Assembly: GCA_027557655.1 (NCBI GenBank)
Contig: CP064915.1
Location: forward strand, 496,001-560,000
Direction of reading: 5' to 3'
DNA length: 64,000 bases
From: Candidatus Kinetoplastibacterium crithidii
GTDB lineage: Bacteria; Pseudomonadota; Gammaproteobacteria; Burkholderiales; Burkholderiaceae_B
The notes beneath the pieces are model-generated. The model saw only the letters and a program-made list of their open reading frames with translations, was not told the origin of the DNA and ran no database searches. Positions 41,951 to 52,284 of the stretch are shown here, piece after piece; within the stretch, counting starts at the first letter, position 1, and every line of letters starts with the position of its first letter. The position numbers were made by a program, and so were the translations under genes.

Positions 41951-42499
41951 ATGAAAACAGTTGGAGAAGAGTTAGAGTCATTCAAAGTAATGGGAGTAAA
42001 ACCAGGATTTACACAACATGAAGAAAACGGAGTTTCTGCATTCGAAGAAATCACAGCAAGTTCATTTCCTGGCAAATGGAAAGTTATATACTTTTATCCT
42101 AAAGATTTTACATTTGTTTGTCCTACAGAAATAATGGGATTCGACAAATTATCTAAAGAATTTGATGATAGAAATGCCGTGCTTATGGGTGGTTCTGTGG
42201 ATAATGAATTCGTAAAATTAGCATGGCGTAGAGAGCATCCAGGACTTAACAAACTCAGCCATTATCAATTCGCTGATATGACTGGCTCACTAATAGATCA
42301 ATTAGGAGTTAGAGATGCAAATGCTGGTGTTGCCTTACGCGCTACATTTATAGTAGATCCAGACAATGTTATACAACATGTTTCTGTAAATAACCTAAGT
42401 GTTGGACGTAATCCTGAAGAAATATTAAGACTATTAGACGGTTTTCAAACTAAAGAATTGTGTCCTTGCAATAGGGAAATAGGTGGAGACACATTGTAA
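41951..42499 (+). CDS. ahpC: Alkyl hydroperoxide reductase AhpC-like peroxiredoxin
   Basis: This peroxiredoxin reduces hydrogen peroxide and organic peroxides. The peroxidatic Cys57 is in TFVCPTEIMGFDKL. The C-terminus has LCPCNR, a pair of cysteines two apart, as in the Mycobacterium tuberculosis type of AhpC that is reduced through AhpD rather than AhpF. The protein has 182 residues. AAAGGAG lies 5 bases before ATG 41951. The expected partner gene ahpD does not follow; a hairpin and a gene-free stretch come instead. Redox partner is therefore unknown. Confidence 0.92.
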   Translation: MKTVGEELESFKVMGVKPGFTQHEENGVSAFEEITASSFPGKWKVIYFYPKDFTFVCPTEIMGFDKLSKEFDDRNAVLMGGSVDNEFVKLAWRREHPGLNKLSHYQFADMTGSLIDQLGVRDANAGVALRATFIVDPDNVIQHVSVNNLSVGRNPEEILRLLDGFQTKELCPCNREIGGDTL

Positions 42500-42506
42500 A
42501 ATAAAA

Positions 42507-42544
42507 CAATCTTTGTAGTTTAGCCTTATAAACTACAAAGATTG
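42507..42544 (+). terminator. Probable terminator hairpin of ahpC
   Basis: CAATCTTTGTAGTTT (42507-42521) pairs perfectly with AAACTACAAAGATTG (42530-42544) across an 8-base loop, 8 bases after the ahpC stop. The 15-bp stem is strong for this AT-rich sequence, but no T run follows on the plus strand, so ending may depend on other factors or the hairpin may protect the mRNA end. Confidence 0.65.
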
Positions 42545-42854
42545 GAACATAAAGATGCTAACAAAACTAAATAACTCTTGTAATCGAGCAGTAAATCCAA
42601 TAATTAAAATTTATATGTTGCAAATAGAATACTATTTTTATAAATAGATATATGTGATATATCTATTTAACTAATACACTCAAATTAATTTATAAAAAAA
42701 TCTGTATTTATTAAAATACGTACATGTTGTTTTGCTACAATATACTCTTATAAATATTGTAAGAATCTTTTCCTAAAAAGAACAACAGAATTCTAATATA
42801 GAATAAATTGGAATTCATAATTCAATCTGTTTTTAATAAATTGGTATTAATTAA
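42545..42854. other. Gene-free spacer between ahpC and mfd with a second inverted repeat
   Basis: About 310 bases with no plausible reading frame. It holds a perfect 12-bp inverted repeat, TAAATAGATATA (42641-42652) with TATATCTATTTA (42658-42669), loop 5. An ahpD gene could be expected here, but I found no recognisable piece. The mfd promoter must lie in this stretch. Confidence 0.5.
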
Positions 42855-45800
42855 GTGAATCTCCATAATACGAAAAATACTCCAAATATAATTCAAAAAT
42901 TACTATCTAAATTAGATAATTATAAAAAATATCAATATGGAAAACCTTATGGTTCAGGTTTATCATTTTTATTAGGCAAGATTAAAAAATATTACAAATA
43001 TCCAATTATACTAATTACACATAACTCTTTAGAAGCTCAACAAATAGCAGAAGAAGTCCACATACTCTACTCCAAATTACGCGTATTTAATATGCCAGAT
43101 TGGGAAACATTACCTTATGATGCATTTTCTCCAAATCAAAGTTTAATTTCTGAAAGATTAAAAACACTTTATGAATTACTAAATAATAATATTGACATTT
43201 TAGTTATACCTATAAATGCATCTATTAATTATATCTCTCCAATTGATTTTATAGCTGCATATAGTTTTATATACAAAAAAAATGATTCCATCAATGAAGA
43301 AAACCTACTTAATCAATTAAGAATCGCTAATTATAAACAAGTTAGTCAAGTAGTAGATTTTGGTGAGTTTTGCATCAGAGGTAGTATTATAGATATCTTT
43401 CCGATGGGCTCATCAACTCCATATCGATTAGATTTATTAGATAACAAAATAGAATCTATTAGAACTTTTGATATAGAAACACAATGTAGTACTGGCTACA
43501 TTAATAGCATAGAAATCCTACCAGGAAAGGAATTTCCTATCGATGAGAAATCAATTAATTACTTCCGTTCTAAATTCCGTGAATATTTTGAGGGAGATCC
43601 CTCTAAGTACTCAATATATAATGATATTAGCAAATCAAATATATTTCCAGGAATTGAATATTATTTACCATTATTTTTTGAACAAAAATCTACCATTTTT
43701 GATTATCTACAAAAAGAATCTTTATTTATAACATTGGAAAATATTAATGAAACCATAGAGCAATTCTCGAGAGATACTCAGGACCGTTATAATTTTCTAA
43801 AACATGATATAGAAAGACCTATTCTTAAACCAGAAGATCTTTTCTTAGATCAAGAAAATTTTTACAAAAAAATTAATAATTTTAAACATTTATCTATTAA
43901 TTTAAAACAAAATAACGAATTCGAAAAAATCCCTAACGTTTCTATATTAGAAAATAATTTAAATATAGTAGAAAATATAAAAGAAACTACTAGAGAAAAA
44001 AAATCAAAAATTATTATATGTGTAGATTCAAATAATAGGAAAGAAATAATAACAAATACTTTAAAAACAAATTCAGAACTAAATATAGTATCCCATAAAA
44101 ACATTGAATCTTTTTTTAACTCTCAAGATCAAATAGGCATAACAATTGCGCCTATAAATTATGGATTCAAATATATCTCAGAAAATTTAACTATTATTAC
44201 AGAAAATGATTTGTATCCCAATACTTATAATGCAAAAAATTATAAAAAAAATAAGATCAATAAAAAAAATCAAGAAGCACACTTTCATGATATAGCTGAT
44301 TTATCTATAGATGACCCTGTTGTACATTATCAATATGGTGTTGGAAGATATAAAGGATTAGTTAATATGAATGTAGGAAAAGATCAAATGGAATTCTTAC
44401 ATTTAGAGTATGCAAAAAAAACTAGTTTATATGTACCTATTACTAACTTAAATTTAATTTCTAGATATATAGGAATTGATCCAGAAAATGCCCCTCTACA
44501 TCAATTAGGCTCAGATACATGGGAAAAGAAATATAAAAAAGCAATCAAGCAAATATATGATACAGCAGCTGAATTATTAGATATATATTCTAAAAGAGCT
44601 ATGAAAAAAGGACATGCTTTATTAGCAAATACAGAAGACTATAATAAATTTGTAGAAGATTTTGAGTTTACAGAAACTATTGATCAAGAACAAGCAATCC
44701 AGGCTGTATTAAAAGATATGTCCTTAGCAAAACCAATGGATAGATTAGTATGTGGAGATGTTGGTTTTGGAAAAACAGAAGTAGCTTTGAGAGCAGCTTT
44801 CATTGCTGTTTCAAATCATAAACAGGTAATTATACTATGCCCGACAACATTATTAGCAGAACAACATACCCAAACATTTAGTAAAAGATTTGCAAATTGG
44901 CCAATAAAAATATCTGAATTATCTAGAATGAAATCACGCAAAGAAATACTTCATACTATTTCTGAAATAAACGATGGCATAGTAGACATAGTTATAGGCA
45001 CACATAAAATACTATCATCAGATATTAAATTTAAAAATCTAGGTCTTGTAATAATAGATGAAGAACATAGATTTGGCGTAAGACAAAAAGAAATGTTCAA
45101 AAACATTAGATCTGAAATTGATGTATTATCACTAACTGCAACCCCTATTCCTCGTACTCTAAGTATGTCTTTAGAAGGAATAAGAGATTTTTCAATTATT
45201 ACAACAGCACCACAAAAAAGACTTCCAATAAAAACTTTTATAAGATATCAAGACAATAGTATTCTTATAGAAGCTATAAGACGCGAAGTAAGACGTGGCG
45301 GACAAGTTTATTTTCTACATAATGAAATTTCTACTATAAATAACAAGAAAATTTTAATAGAACAATTATTACCAGAAATAAAAGTTGCTATTGCTCATGG
45401 TCAAATGTTGGCAAGAGATCTTGAGAATATTATGAAAAATTTTTGTCAAAAAAAATATGACGTATTACTATGTACAACCATAATAGAAAATGGTATAGAT
45501 ATACCAAATGCTAATACTATTATAATTAATAGAGCTAATGCTTTTGGATTAGCTCAACTACACCAATTACGAGGTAGAGTTGGACGATCTCATCATCAAG
45601 CATATGCTTATCTATTAATTTCTAATGAAGAATCAATAACTAGCCAGGCAAAAAAAAGACTTGATGCAATTCAAAATATGGAAGATCTTGGATCAGGTTT
45701 TTATTTAGCTCTTCATGATTTAGAAATTAGAGGATCTGGAGAAATTCTAGGAGAATCACAATCTGGAAATATACAAGAAATAGGATACTCACTATATAAC

Positions 45801-46322
45801 GAAATGCTATCTGAAGCTATATCCAAAATAAAAGATGGAAAAGAAATAAACCTAACAAATTTAGTTATACCAGCATCTTGCGAAATAAATTTAGGTGTTA
45901 CATCTATTTTACCATCTGAATATTGTCCTGATATATCAGCCAGATTAGACTTATATAAAAGATTATCTCATACCAATAGTGAGGATGAGATACTTAAGAT
46001 TCAATATGAAATAGAAGATAGATTTGGGAAATTAATAGATCCAGCAGAAAATCTTATTATTACTCATAAACTAAGAATATTAGCTGGCCAATTACACATA
46101 AAAAAACTTATCATAGAAAACAGTCGCATTATTTTAATTTTTGAGAATAATATACATACAGATATAGAAAAAATAATCTCACTAATAAAAAATAATGCGA
46201 ACATGAAGCTAGGTCTTGATAATAAAATTATCCTGTCAAACAATAAAGATTTTAAATCAAAAATCAATGAATTATTTAATATATTAAATTATTTAAACAA
46301 TAACAACTATATTAAATTATAG
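42855..46322 (+). CDS. mfd: Transcription-repair coupling factor
   Basis: Mfd removes stalled RNA polymerase and recruits UvrA to lesions. The 1155-residue protein has a UvrB-like N-terminus with MPDWETLPYDAFSPNQ, an RNA-polymerase-binding part near residues 480-560 (DPVVHYQYGVGRYKGL), Walker A GDVGFGKTE near 634, the DEEHRFG box near 735, and a C-terminal UvrA-binding-like domain after 1000. Residues around 320-450 are rich in Asn and Lys and poorly conserved. Translation starts at GTG 42855. Its 3' end overlaps convergent nuoN by 11 bases. Confidence 0.96.
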   Translation: MNLHNTKNTPNIIQKLLSKLDNYKKYQYGKPYGSGLSFLLGKIKKYYKYPIILITHNSLEAQQIAEEVHILYSKLRVFNMPDWETLPYDAFSPNQSLISERLKTLYELLNNNIDILVIPINASINYISPIDFIAAYSFIYKKNDSINEENLLNQLRIANYKQVSQVVDFGEFCIRGSIIDIFPMGSSTPYRLDLLDNKIESIRTFDIETQCSTGYINSIEILPGKEFPIDEKSINYFRSKFREYFEGDPSKYSIYNDISKSNIFPGIEYYLPLFFEQKSTIFDYLQKESLFITLENINETIEQFSRDTQDRYNFLKHDIERPILKPEDLFLDQENFYKKINNFKHLSINLKQNNEFEKIPNVSILENNLNIVENIKETTREKKSKIIICVDSNNRKEIITNTLKTNSELNIVSHKNIESFFNSQDQIGITIAPINYGFKYISENLTIITENDLYPNTYNAKNYKKNKINKKNQEAHFHDIADLSIDDPVVHYQYGVGRYKGLVNMNVGKDQMEFLHLEYAKKTSLYVPITNLNLISRYIGIDPENAPLHQLGSDTWEKKYKKAIKQIYDTAAELLDIYSKRAMKKGHALLANTEDYNKFVEDFEFTETIDQEQAIQAVLKDMSLAKPMDRLVCGDVGFGKTEVALRAAFIAVSNHKQVIILCPTTLLAEQHTQTFSKRFANWPIKISELSRMKSRKEILHTISEINDGIVDIVIGTHKILSSDIKFKNLGLVIIDEEHRFGVRQKEMFKNIRSEIDVLSLTATPIPRTLSMSLEGIRDFSIITTAPQKRLPIKTFIRYQDNSILIEAIRREVRRGGQVYFLHNEISTINNKKILIEQLLPEIKVAIAHGQMLARDLENIMKNFCQKKYDVLLCTTIIENGIDIPNANTIIINRANAFGLAQLHQLRGRVGRSHHQAYAYLLISNEESITSQAKKRLDAIQNMEDLGSGFYLALHDLEIRGSGEILGESQSGNIQEIGYSLYNEMLSEAISKIKDGKEINLTNLVIPASCEINLGVTSILPSEYCPDISARLDLYKRLSHTNSEDEILKIQYEIEDRFGKLIDPAENLIITHKLRILAGQLHIKKLIIENSRIILIFENNIHTDIEKIISLIKNNANMKLGLDNKIILSNNKDFKSKINELFNILNYLNNNNYIKL

Positions 46323-47784
46323 TCATCTTAGAGCATAGATTAAATAAAATATCAGGAAAAAAACTTATAATCATAATAAATAATACATTAAAAATTAATA
46401 AATTCTTAAAAATTAGAGAATAATAAAAATTGTTTGATTTGATAATAGATAAATTATTATTACAGTTATCAAAATAAACGATTTTAATAACTCTTAAATA
46501 ATAAAAAGCTCCAATCAAAGAAAATAAAATAGCATAAATAGCAATATATAAATGATTAGAATTTATTAAATTTCGTAAAATAGAAAATTTAGCGTAAAAT
46601 CCTACAAAAGGAGGTAAACCAGCTAAAGATAACATACAAATTAACATAAAAAAAGCCATTACAGGATTTACCTGGTTTAGACCTTTTAAATCATCTAAGT
46701 TTTCACAATCAAAATTAGCACGTGAAAAAAACATTAATAAACCAAAAATTGCCATATTAGTTATCACATAACTAATTATGTAAAAAACAGAATCTATATA
46801 TGCAACTGATCCTTCTAAAGGTTCGACTCCTATAAGCCCTAACAAAACAAATCCCATGTGAGATATAGTAGAGTAAGCGAGTACTCTTTTAAAATTAGTT
46901 TGCAATATAGCGGCTATATTGCCTATTGCTAATGATAAAATTGAGAATATTATTATTATAGATTGCCAATCTAAATAAAAAGCAACAAAAGAATTAAATA
47001 AAATTCTTATCATAATAGCAAAAGCAGCTATTTTTGGTGCTGTGCTAATCAATAACGTAATTATAGTAGGAGAACCTTGATAAACATCTGGAACCCACAT
47101 ATGAAAAGGAACAACACCTAACTTAAAAGAAAGACCAGCTAATATAAATATTAAAGAGAAAATAACAATTTCTATACTAATAGTACCCTGAATAAATGCA
47201 GATAGATCAACCAACTCTAAAGAATTAGAAATACCATAAACTAAGGAAAAACCATATAACAAAATTGCTGATGCAATAGAACCTAAAATAAAATATTTTA
47301 AAGCAGCTTCTATTGATTTAGAATAATCTCTACGCATAGCAATCATCGCATATAGTGGTAAAGACATTAATTCTAACCCTAAATAGATAGATAATAGATT
47401 CCCAGAAGAAACCATAATCATTTGACCAAGCAAAGAAAATAAAGTTAGATAATAAAAATCACCACCTTGTGACAGGATGTTAAAATCCTCCACATATGCT
47501 CTACTATAAATAAGAGAAATGAAAGTAATAATACAAAGCAATATTTTTAAATATTGAGAAAAATTATCAATTACTAATGACCCATTAAATATTCTATCAA
47601 TAAAATCAAATTGTTGCATAACTATAAGACAAATAGTCGATATAAATAATGCTAACAAACTCATGATAAATGTAATATTATGATTTCTTTTGAAAATATC
47701 TATCAGAAGTATTATCAAAGTAGAGCAGAGCAATAAAATCTCAGGTAGGATGAGAATAAAACTATTATAGTTAATCATATTCAT
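46312..47784 (-). CDS. nuoN: NADH-quinone oxidoreductase subunit N
   Basis: NuoN is one of three antiporter-like proton-pumping subunits in the membrane arm of complex I. The 490-residue protein has about fourteen hydrophobic segments and keeps ISTICLIV-type helices, the LELMSLPLYAMIAMRRD segment with its conserved glutamate near residue 135, and VVPFHMWVPDVYQGSP near 225. It is the last gene of the operon, 12 bases after nuoM. Its stop codon lies inside the 3' end of mfd on the other strand. Confidence 0.95.
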   Translation of the reverse strand: MNMINYNSFILILPEILLLCSTLIILLIDIFKRNHNITFIMSLLALFISTICLIVMQQFDFIDRIFNGSLVIDNFSQYLKILLCIITFISLIYSRAYVEDFNILSQGGDFYYLTLFSLLGQMIMVSSGNLLSIYLGLELMSLPLYAMIAMRRDYSKSIEAALKYFILGSIASAILLYGFSLVYGISNSLELVDLSAFIQGTISIEIVIFSLIFILAGLSFKLGVVPFHMWVPDVYQGSPTIITLLISTAPKIAAFAIMIRILFNSFVAFYLDWQSIIIIFSILSLAIGNIAAILQTNFKRVLAYSTISHMGFVLLGLIGVEPLEGSVAYIDSVFYIISYVITNMAIFGLLMFFSRANFDCENLDDLKGLNQVNPVMAFFMLICMLSLAGLPPFVGFYAKFSILRNLINSNHLYIAIYAILFSLIGAFYYLRVIKIVYFDNCNNNLSIIKSNNFYYSLIFKNLLIFNVLFIMIISFFPDILFNLCSKMTII

Positions 47785-47796
47785 TTTAAAATTTTG

Positions 47797-49290
47797 TTAT
47801 ATTTTTGTTGTAGATAATTGATCTAATAAAATTTCTACTGGAAGATGAATTACATCTGTAAATATTTTTGGATAAATCCCCATAATTAAAATTAATATTG
47901 CTAATAAAGTAAATATAAAAAACTCTCTTTTATTAATATCTGATAAATCATTAGAAGCAACACTACTATTAACTTTGCCAAAAGCAATTCTTTTAACTAA
48001 CCATAAAGAATAAGATGCACTAAGAACTAAAGAAAAAGCTGTTAATATACCCACTACAAAATTATATTTTATTGAGCCCATAATAACAAAAAACTCACCC
48101 ACAAAACCACTAGTACCTGGCAAGCCAGAATTTGCCATAGAAAAAAATATAAAAAATGTTACAAATGTAGGCATAATATTGACTAGACCACTATAATCAG
48201 ATATTAGTCTAGAATGAGCTCTATCATATAAAACCCCTATAGAAAAAAACATCGCAGTAGAAACAAAACCATGAGAAATCATTTGTAAAATAGCACCTTC
48301 CATCCCTGCTTTATTAAATAAAAATATACCTAACGTAACAAAACCCATGTGAGCAATTGAAGAATAAGCTATTAATTTCTTCATATCTTTTTGTGCTATA
48401 GCAATAAATCCTATATATATAATAGCTATTAAAGATAATGATATCATCAACATAGACATACCTTTAGATGCATCAGGTAATATAGGCAATGAAAAACGCA
48501 GAAAACCATAAGCACCCAATTTAAGCATAATAGAAGCCAGAATAATAGATCCACCAGTAGGAGCCTCTACATGAGCATCAGGCAACCATGTGTGGACTGG
48601 CCACATAGGTATTTTTACAGCGAAAGCTAACCAAAATGCCATAAAAATAAACACTTGGTCAACATAACAAATATTTGTTGAATACCAATTAGTAATTTCA
48701 GAAGAATTAGAAATATTACGTAAATAAATTAACGCAATAAACATTAACAAAGAACCTAATAAAGTATATAAAAAGAATTTAAAAGAAGCATAAAAACGAT
48801 TAGGTCCTCCCCATATACCTATAATTAGATACATAGGAATTAAAGTAGTTTCAAAAAATACATAAAATAATATACCATCTAGTGAAACAAAAACTCCATT
48901 AATTAAACCTGATAAAATCAGAAATGCAGCAAAATACTGTAAGATATTATTCTTTATAGATTCCCAAGAAGATAAAATTACTATAACTGTCATAAAGGAG
49001 TTTAGTATTAGGAACCATAATGATATGCCATCTATACCTAAATGATAATTTATATTAAATGTTTCTATCCAAGAATAATTTTCCTCGAATTGAAACAAAG
49101 AGTTAGTTACTTCAAATAAATTATATATAGATAAAACAATAAAAAAACTAATTAAAGAGCCAAATAATGATATCAACTTAATATAAAGCTGATTACGTGT
49201 ATCTACAACCAAAATAATAAGACCAAAAATTATTGGAGTAAAAATAGATAAAGAAAGCCAAGGAATAGATGTATAAGACATTGTAATCAT
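47797..49290 (-). CDS. nuoM: NADH-quinone oxidoreductase subunit M
   Basis: NuoM is a proton-pumping, antiporter-like subunit of complex I. Starting at ATG 49290 it has 497 residues. Key marks are YHLGIDGISLWFLILN near 75, the FFETTLIPMYLIIG helix with the essential glutamate near 135, and KIPMWPVHTWLPDAHVEAP near 225. The start codon overlaps the nuoL stop as ATGA, indicating coupled translation; the longer frame to TTG 49320 would intrude into nuoL and is rejected. Confidence 0.95.
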   Translation of the reverse strand: MITMSYTSIPWLSLSIFTPIIFGLIILVVDTRNQLYIKLISLFGSLISFFIVLSIYNLFEVTNSLFQFEENYSWIETFNINYHLGIDGISLWFLILNSFMTVIVILSSWESIKNNILQYFAAFLILSGLINGVFVSLDGILFYVFFETTLIPMYLIIGIWGGPNRFYASFKFFLYTLLGSLLMFIALIYLRNISNSSEITNWYSTNICYVDQVFIFMAFWLAFAVKIPMWPVHTWLPDAHVEAPTGGSIILASIMLKLGAYGFLRFSLPILPDASKGMSMLMISLSLIAIIYIGFIAIAQKDMKKLIAYSSIAHMGFVTLGIFLFNKAGMEGAILQMISHGFVSTAMFFSIGVLYDRAHSRLISDYSGLVNIMPTFVTFFIFFSMANSGLPGTSGFVGEFFVIMGSIKYNFVVGILTAFSLVLSASYSLWLVKRIAFGKVNSSVASNDLSDINKREFFIFTLLAILILIMGIYPKIFTDVIHLPVEILLDQLSTTKI

Positions 49291-51311
49291 CGAATAAATA
49301 CAAAAAATGTTACTAAACAAACAATACCCACAGTCATGGAAAGAGAATAATAGTAGATAAAACCAGATTGTAATTTTTTGCTAATCTTTGAACAAAAACA
49401 AGCAATATTAGCACAACCATTTACAAGTAACTTATCAATTAGGATTTGATCACAAAATTGCCAAAAAAATAATCCTATATAATAAGCACTCACTGCAATT
49501 TTCTCATATAAAACATCAAAATAATATTTTTCTTGTAATATCTTATAAACTAAAGAAAATCTACTCTTAATTACAGAAGGTAGATTTGTATTAATCAAAA
49601 ACAAATACCATGAAATAATAGCACCACTTACAGTTAATAAAAAAGGTATAGATGTTAGAGAATGTAAAGCAAAATTTAGACTGCCATGCCATCCCAATGA
49701 AACTTTATAAAAAGCTAAATGTTCTGGAATTATCGTAATAACATTATCAAATAAGCCATTAAACAAAAATCTATCAGCAAAAATATATCCTATAAATATA
49801 GCTGGAATAGATAATATTAATAATGGCATAGTTACAACAATAGAAGATTCTTTTGGATAACTATTATCAATCTTATGACCAGGAATTTTATGTGCATCTA
49901 AATGATTATGTTTTTGCTTAAAATGACCATGAAAAACTAGGAAATATAACCTAAAAGAATATACAGATGTAACAAAAATACCGATAAGCAAAAAATAATA
50001 TGCAACAGATGATCCATAAAGATCAGAATTCTTAACCGTTTCTAATATCAGTTCTTTAGAATAAAAACCAGAGAAGAAAGGAGTGCCAACTAAAGATAAA
50101 GTCCCTATTAGAAAAGTTATCCAAGTTATAGGCATATACCTATATAACCCACCCATATATCTAATATCCTGATTATGATGCATACCTAATATAACAGAAC
50201 CAGCCCCTAAAAATAAAAGAGCTTTAAAAAAGGCATGAGTCATCAAATGGAAAATTGCCAAAGAATATGAAGATACTCCTAAAGCAACTGTCATATAACC
50301 TAGTTGTGATAATGTGGAGTAAGCGATAACCTTTTTAATATCGTACTGTATAATACCTAATATACCTAAAAATAAGGCTCCAATAGATCCTACGAAAACG
50401 ATAAATGACAAAACGAATGATGAATATTCAAAAACAGGAGAAAAACGAGCAACCATAAAAATACCAGCAGTAACCATAGTAGCTGCATGTATTAATGCAG
50501 AAATTGGAGTGGGACCTTCCATGGAATCTGGTAACCAGGCATGCAATGGAACTTGTGCTGACTTCCCCATTGCTCCTACAAACAAACAAAAACATGCAAC
50601 TGTAATAATAGAACATCCAGAAAAAATAATATCATGATCAATAACTTTACCAACTAAACCATCTACTTTATCAAAAATCTCATGATAATTCATTGTTCCA
50701 GTATAAGAAAATAATAAACCTATACCTAATATAAAACCAAAATCACCTACTTTATTAACTAAAAAAGCCTTCATATTTGCTATAATTGCAGAATCTTTGT
50801 TATACCAAAAACCTATTAGCAAATAAGATACTAGTCCGACAGCTTCCCAACCAAAGAACAATTGCATCATATTATTAGACATAACTAACATTAACATTGC
50901 AAATGTAAATAAAGAAATATAAGAGAAAAAACGCTGATAACCCTCATCATCGGACATATAACCTATTGAGTAAATATGAACCATCAAAGAAATTGATGTT
51001 ATTATCAACATCATCAATGCAGATAATATATCAATTAAAAAACCTACTTCCAACTCAACATTGTCTATAGCACTCCAAGTATACAAAACATGTTCATAAC
51101 AACTACGATTATTAATAATATCAGTTATTACAATTACAGATCCGATAAAAGAAACAAAAACTGCAAATATTGTAATAATATGAGTACTCTTTTTATCTAA
51201 GATAGGCTTACCAAAAAAACTAGTTCCTAACAAACCGGATAATATTGATCCAAATAAAGGTGCTAAAGATATAATTAGGAAAATATTAGGATTTAATGGA
51301 AAAATATTCAT
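49287..51311 (-). CDS. nuoL: NADH-quinone oxidoreductase subunit L
   Basis: NuoL is the distal proton-pumping subunit of complex I, with a long lateral helix at its C-terminus. The 674-residue protein has FGWEAVGLVSYLLIGFWY near residue 150, SAQVPLHAWLPDSMEGPTP near 250 and HAATMVTAGIFM after it, all diagnostic. A charged loop near 480 (KQKHNHLDAHKIPGHK) is rich in histidine and lysine. It lies 10 bases after nuoK and is coupled to nuoM through an ATGA overlap. Confidence 0.96.
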   Translation of the reverse strand: MNIFPLNPNIFLIISLAPLFGSILSGLLGTSFFGKPILDKKSTHIITIFAVFVSFIGSVIVITDIINNRSCYEHVLYTWSAIDNVELEVGFLIDILSALMMLIITSISLMVHIYSIGYMSDDEGYQRFFSYISLFTFAMLMLVMSNNMMQLFFGWEAVGLVSYLLIGFWYNKDSAIIANMKAFLVNKVGDFGFILGIGLLFSYTGTMNYHEIFDKVDGLVGKVIDHDIIFSGCSIITVACFCLFVGAMGKSAQVPLHAWLPDSMEGPTPISALIHAATMVTAGIFMVARFSPVFEYSSFVLSFIVFVGSIGALFLGILGIIQYDIKKVIAYSTLSQLGYMTVALGVSSYSLAIFHLMTHAFFKALLFLGAGSVILGMHHNQDIRYMGGLYRYMPITWITFLIGTLSLVGTPFFSGFYSKELILETVKNSDLYGSSVAYYFLLIGIFVTSVYSFRLYFLVFHGHFKQKHNHLDAHKIPGHKIDNSYPKESSIVVTMPLLILSIPAIFIGYIFADRFLFNGLFDNVITIIPEHLAFYKVSLGWHGSLNFALHSLTSIPFLLTVSGAIISWYLFLINTNLPSVIKSRFSLVYKILQEKYYFDVLYEKIAVSAYYIGLFFWQFCDQILIDKLLVNGCANIACFCSKISKKLQSGFIYYYSLSMTVGIVCLVTFFVFIR

Positions 51312-51321
51312 CTTTTATTTT

Positions 51322-51627
51322 TCATCCTCTAAGATTGCTAATTGCATTAGAATCTACAACACCTGATTTTCTAAATAATAAGACCAACAATGCCAATCCT
51401 ATAGCTGCTTCAGCAGCTGCAACTGTTAAAATAAAAAAAACAAAAACTTGACCTGATATATCATTATTAAATCTAGAAAATGCAACTAGATTAAAATCAA
51501 CTGACAATAATAATAATTCTAAAGACATTAACAAAACAATTAAATTTTTTCTATTTATAAAAATTCCAACTAAACCTATAGAAAAAATAATAGAACTAAC
51601 AATAAGACAATATGATAAGGTTAACAT
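51322..51627 (-). CDS. nuoK: NADH-quinone oxidoreductase subunit K
   Basis: NuoK is a three-helix subunit in the proton path of complex I. The 101 residues include the conserved glutamate-bearing helix [20 protein letters not shown] and [17 protein letters not shown], with the two buried glutamates needed for pumping. Its start codon overlaps the nuoJ stop by one base (TAATG), so the two are coupled. Length and helix pattern are normal. Confidence 0.96.
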   Translation of the reverse strand: MLTLSYCLIVSSIIFSIGLVGIFINRKNLIVLLMSLELLLLSVDFNLVAFSRFNNDISGQVFVFFILTVAAAEAAIGLALLVLLFRKSGVVDSNAISNLRG

Positions 51628-52265
51628 TATTCATTTCCTTCTTTAGAAGAAAGACTATTAGCATAATAATTGTTTACATTTTTAGGAAATTTTACCATAA
51701 TCAGCCTGTTATTTGGGTCTGTCTTTAAAGCGACATCAACTTCATTTATTTTTCTATCTTTCCTAGTACGAAGTGTCAGAGTAATCGCAGATACCATACC
51801 TACCAATAATATTACAGCACCTATTTCAACAAAGATGTAATAATCAGAATACATAGCATAACCGATAGAAAAAGAGTTAGTTATACTAGAACAATTACTC
51901 ATAGGAATATAAACATCTTGACTCCATGTCGCAAATAATATCATAGCTGTTTCTATAACTAAAATGAAGCCAACAACAAAACCAAAAATTATATATCTAT
52001 TTAAAGTAAGCTTTTCGTTAAGCTTATGAAGATCTATCATCATTACGACAAATAAAAACATAACCATAACAGCACCAACATAAACCAATATTAGTATCAA
52101 TGATAAAAACTCTGAGCCTAATATCATCCAGATCATGGAAACATTTATAAAAACTAGTATCAAATTAATAACAGCTAAAATAGGATTTCTAACTACTACT
52201 ACACAAACTGCAGATAGGCATGCTACAACAGATAAAAAAGAAAAAAGAAAATCGATAAAACTCAT
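51627..52265 (-). CDS. nuoJ: NADH-quinone oxidoreductase subunit J
   Basis: NuoJ is a five-helix membrane subunit next to NuoK in complex I. From ATG 52265 it has 212 residues and starts [20 protein letters not shown]; the helix [22 protein letters not shown] near 60-80 carries the conserved tyrosine and pi-bulge region. The last 50 residues are hydrophilic and poorly conserved. A longer frame reaching 52346 lies within nuoI and is rejected. It follows nuoI by 19 bases. Confidence 0.94.
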   Translation of the reverse strand: MSFIDFLFSFLSVVACLSAVCVVVVRNPILAVINLILVFINVSMIWMILGSEFLSLILILVYVGAVMVMFLFVVMMIDLHKLNEKLTLNRYIIFGFVVGFILVIETAMILFATWSQDVYIPMSNCSSITNSFSIGYAMYSDYYIFVEIGAVILLVGMVSAITLTLRTRKDRKINEVDVALKTDPNNRLIMVKFPKNVNNYYANSLSSKEGNE

Positions 52266-52284
52266 TTTAAAATCCTGAAAATAA

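Noticed and set aside
50428..50616. Cysteine- and tyrosine-rich small frame within nuoL
   Set aside because: It is a shifted-frame shadow of the well-conserved nuoL sequence on the same strand.
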